Shown here in pieces: positions 63,554 through 64,000 of a DNA stretch of 64,000 bases. Position 1 is the stretch's first letter, and each line of letters opens with the position of its first letter. The stretch is from contig JAHBYY010000001.1 of the NCBI GenBank assembly GCA_019635715.1, forward strand, positions 103,097 through 167,096, read 5' to 3'. This stretch comes from Rhizobiaceae bacterium (GTDB lineage Bacteria; Pseudomonadota; Alphaproteobacteria; Rhizobiales; Rhizobiaceae). Under the pieces are notes generated by a model. The model searched no databases. It was given only the letters and a program-made list of their open reading frames with translations, and had not been told where the DNA came from. Made by a program: the position numbers and the translations under genes.

Positions 63554-64000
63554 TCAAATATAGAACCGAAATGGCAGCGGGGGTGCCTCACGTCCCCGGG
63601 GCGAGGCAAGAAGGATTTCCCCGACACGGTCTGCAAACTTGAGCGTTACAGGTAAGCCGCTGGCATAATCGCATGAATTGTAGTTCACCTTGGTGAGACC
63701 AAGAATGTCTTGCATTATTTGTATCAGATCAGATTCATCACGATCTGGCAGTAAGCCTTGCTCCTGATTGATTTCGATCAGCAGCGGCTTCGGTGTTTCA
63801 AAGCCAGGATATGTGCGCAGCCGTGGTGTATAGCCGGTGGTCCATAGATAGCCCTCTCGCCTGGAAAGTGTCACGGCCGTTCCTCTAAGCACCGGAACGT
63901 CAGCATCGGGGCGAAGAAGCCGGAGATCTTGTGAAGTACGGATGCGAACGCCTACAAAACGGCGTGTCTCCGCTGGAATCGCGCTGCGGAAGCCCTCCCA
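63554..64000 (-). CDS. Prokaryotic Argonaute, C-terminal PIWI part (5' end outside window)
   Basis: The frame is open from the window edge to a TGA at 63554-63556 and gives 148 residues matching the end of a long prokaryotic Argonaute: VGVRIRTSQDLRLL, PVLRGTAVTLS, LWTTGYTPRLRTYPGFETPK, PLLIEI, DILGLTKVNYNSC, GLPVTLKFADRVGEILL and the ending PLPFRFYI. The last two blocks are the closing PIWI segment. The Asp in FADRVGE (codon 63629-63631) falls where I expect the fourth catalytic residue (His807 in human AGO2), so an active nuclease is possible; the other three lie outside. Codon use is less G+C-rich than the host. It is probably guide-directed defence against foreign DNA or RNA. Confidence 0.85.
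   Translation of the reverse strand, partial: WEGFRSAIPAETRRFVGVRIRTSQDLRLLRPDADVPVLRGTAVTLSRREGYLWTTGYTPRLRTYPGFETPKPLLIEINQEQGLLPDRDESDLIQIMQDILGLTKVNYNSCDYASGLPVTLKFADRVGEILLASPRGREAPPLPFRFYI

Noticed and set aside
63510-63560. tRNA T-arm-like sequence (TTCGAATCC on the minus strand), possibly a second tRNA or attR
   Set aside because: No acceptor, D or anticodon arms can be folded around it, and it does not match the tRNA-Gly 3' end, so it is not the partner attachment site.

Overview
The window is about two thirds G+C over most of its length, densely packed, and reads as chromosome of an alphaproteobacterium, probably Hyphomicrobiales (Rhizobiales/Phyllobacteriaceae-like). The basis is base composition, ATGA/GTGA gene overlaps, the pairing of a symporter-fused hybrid kinase with a LuxR-type regulator, class 2 pyrD preceded by a DUF952 gene, and intergenic palindromes. 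Species cannot be told from the sequence.

Layout. 1-2456: end of cydD and all of cydC. 2483-13458: one leftward sugar-acid operon headed by a GntR/FadR (NanR-like) regulator with a three-half-site operator on its own promoter. It continues with a monooxygenase-fold protein, HpcH/HpaI aldolase, 2-hydroxyacid dehydrogenase, four-gene ABC importer, a D-apionate-lactonase-like protein and an iron alcohol dehydrogenase. 13661-23720: a second leftward operon with SDR, hot-dog hydratases, acyl-CoA ligase, amidohydrolase, a spermidine/putrescine-type ABC importer and an acetyltransferase. 23986-31404: divergent aminotransferase, SMR pump, TetR regulator, then a rightward operon (Ltp2-like thiolase plus DUF35 partner, ArgE-like deacetylase, FAD oxidase, RraA-like protein). 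An identical 16-bp sequence sits upstream of both operons and probably ties them to the TetR protein.

31754-43297: cell-surface region with a CHASE2 adenylate/guanylate cyclase, a 1231-residue FecR-TPR-outer-membrane-barrel protein, and capsule genes kpsC, kpsT and a kpsE-like gene whose long Ala/Pro-rich front half lies in another frame. 43853-49978: two tandem FAD/GcvT (dimethylglycine/sarcosine dehydrogenase type) enzymes and a choline-kinase-like protein, separated by palindromic repeats. 50088-61573: two nucleotide-sugar epimerases, an aminotransferase, mscL, the hybrid kinase and LuxR regulator, a small secreted protein, DUF952-pyrD, a histone-deacetylase-family hydrolase and a small membrane protein.

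61690-64000: tRNA-Gly(CCC), a tyrosine integrase 166 bp beyond it, a small unknown protein, and, running off the right edge, the C-terminal PIWI end of a prokaryotic Argonaute. DNA beyond the integrase is visibly less G+C-rich. This looks like the left end of a tRNA-borne island carrying an Argonaute defence module, the most interesting item here; most of it lies outside the window.
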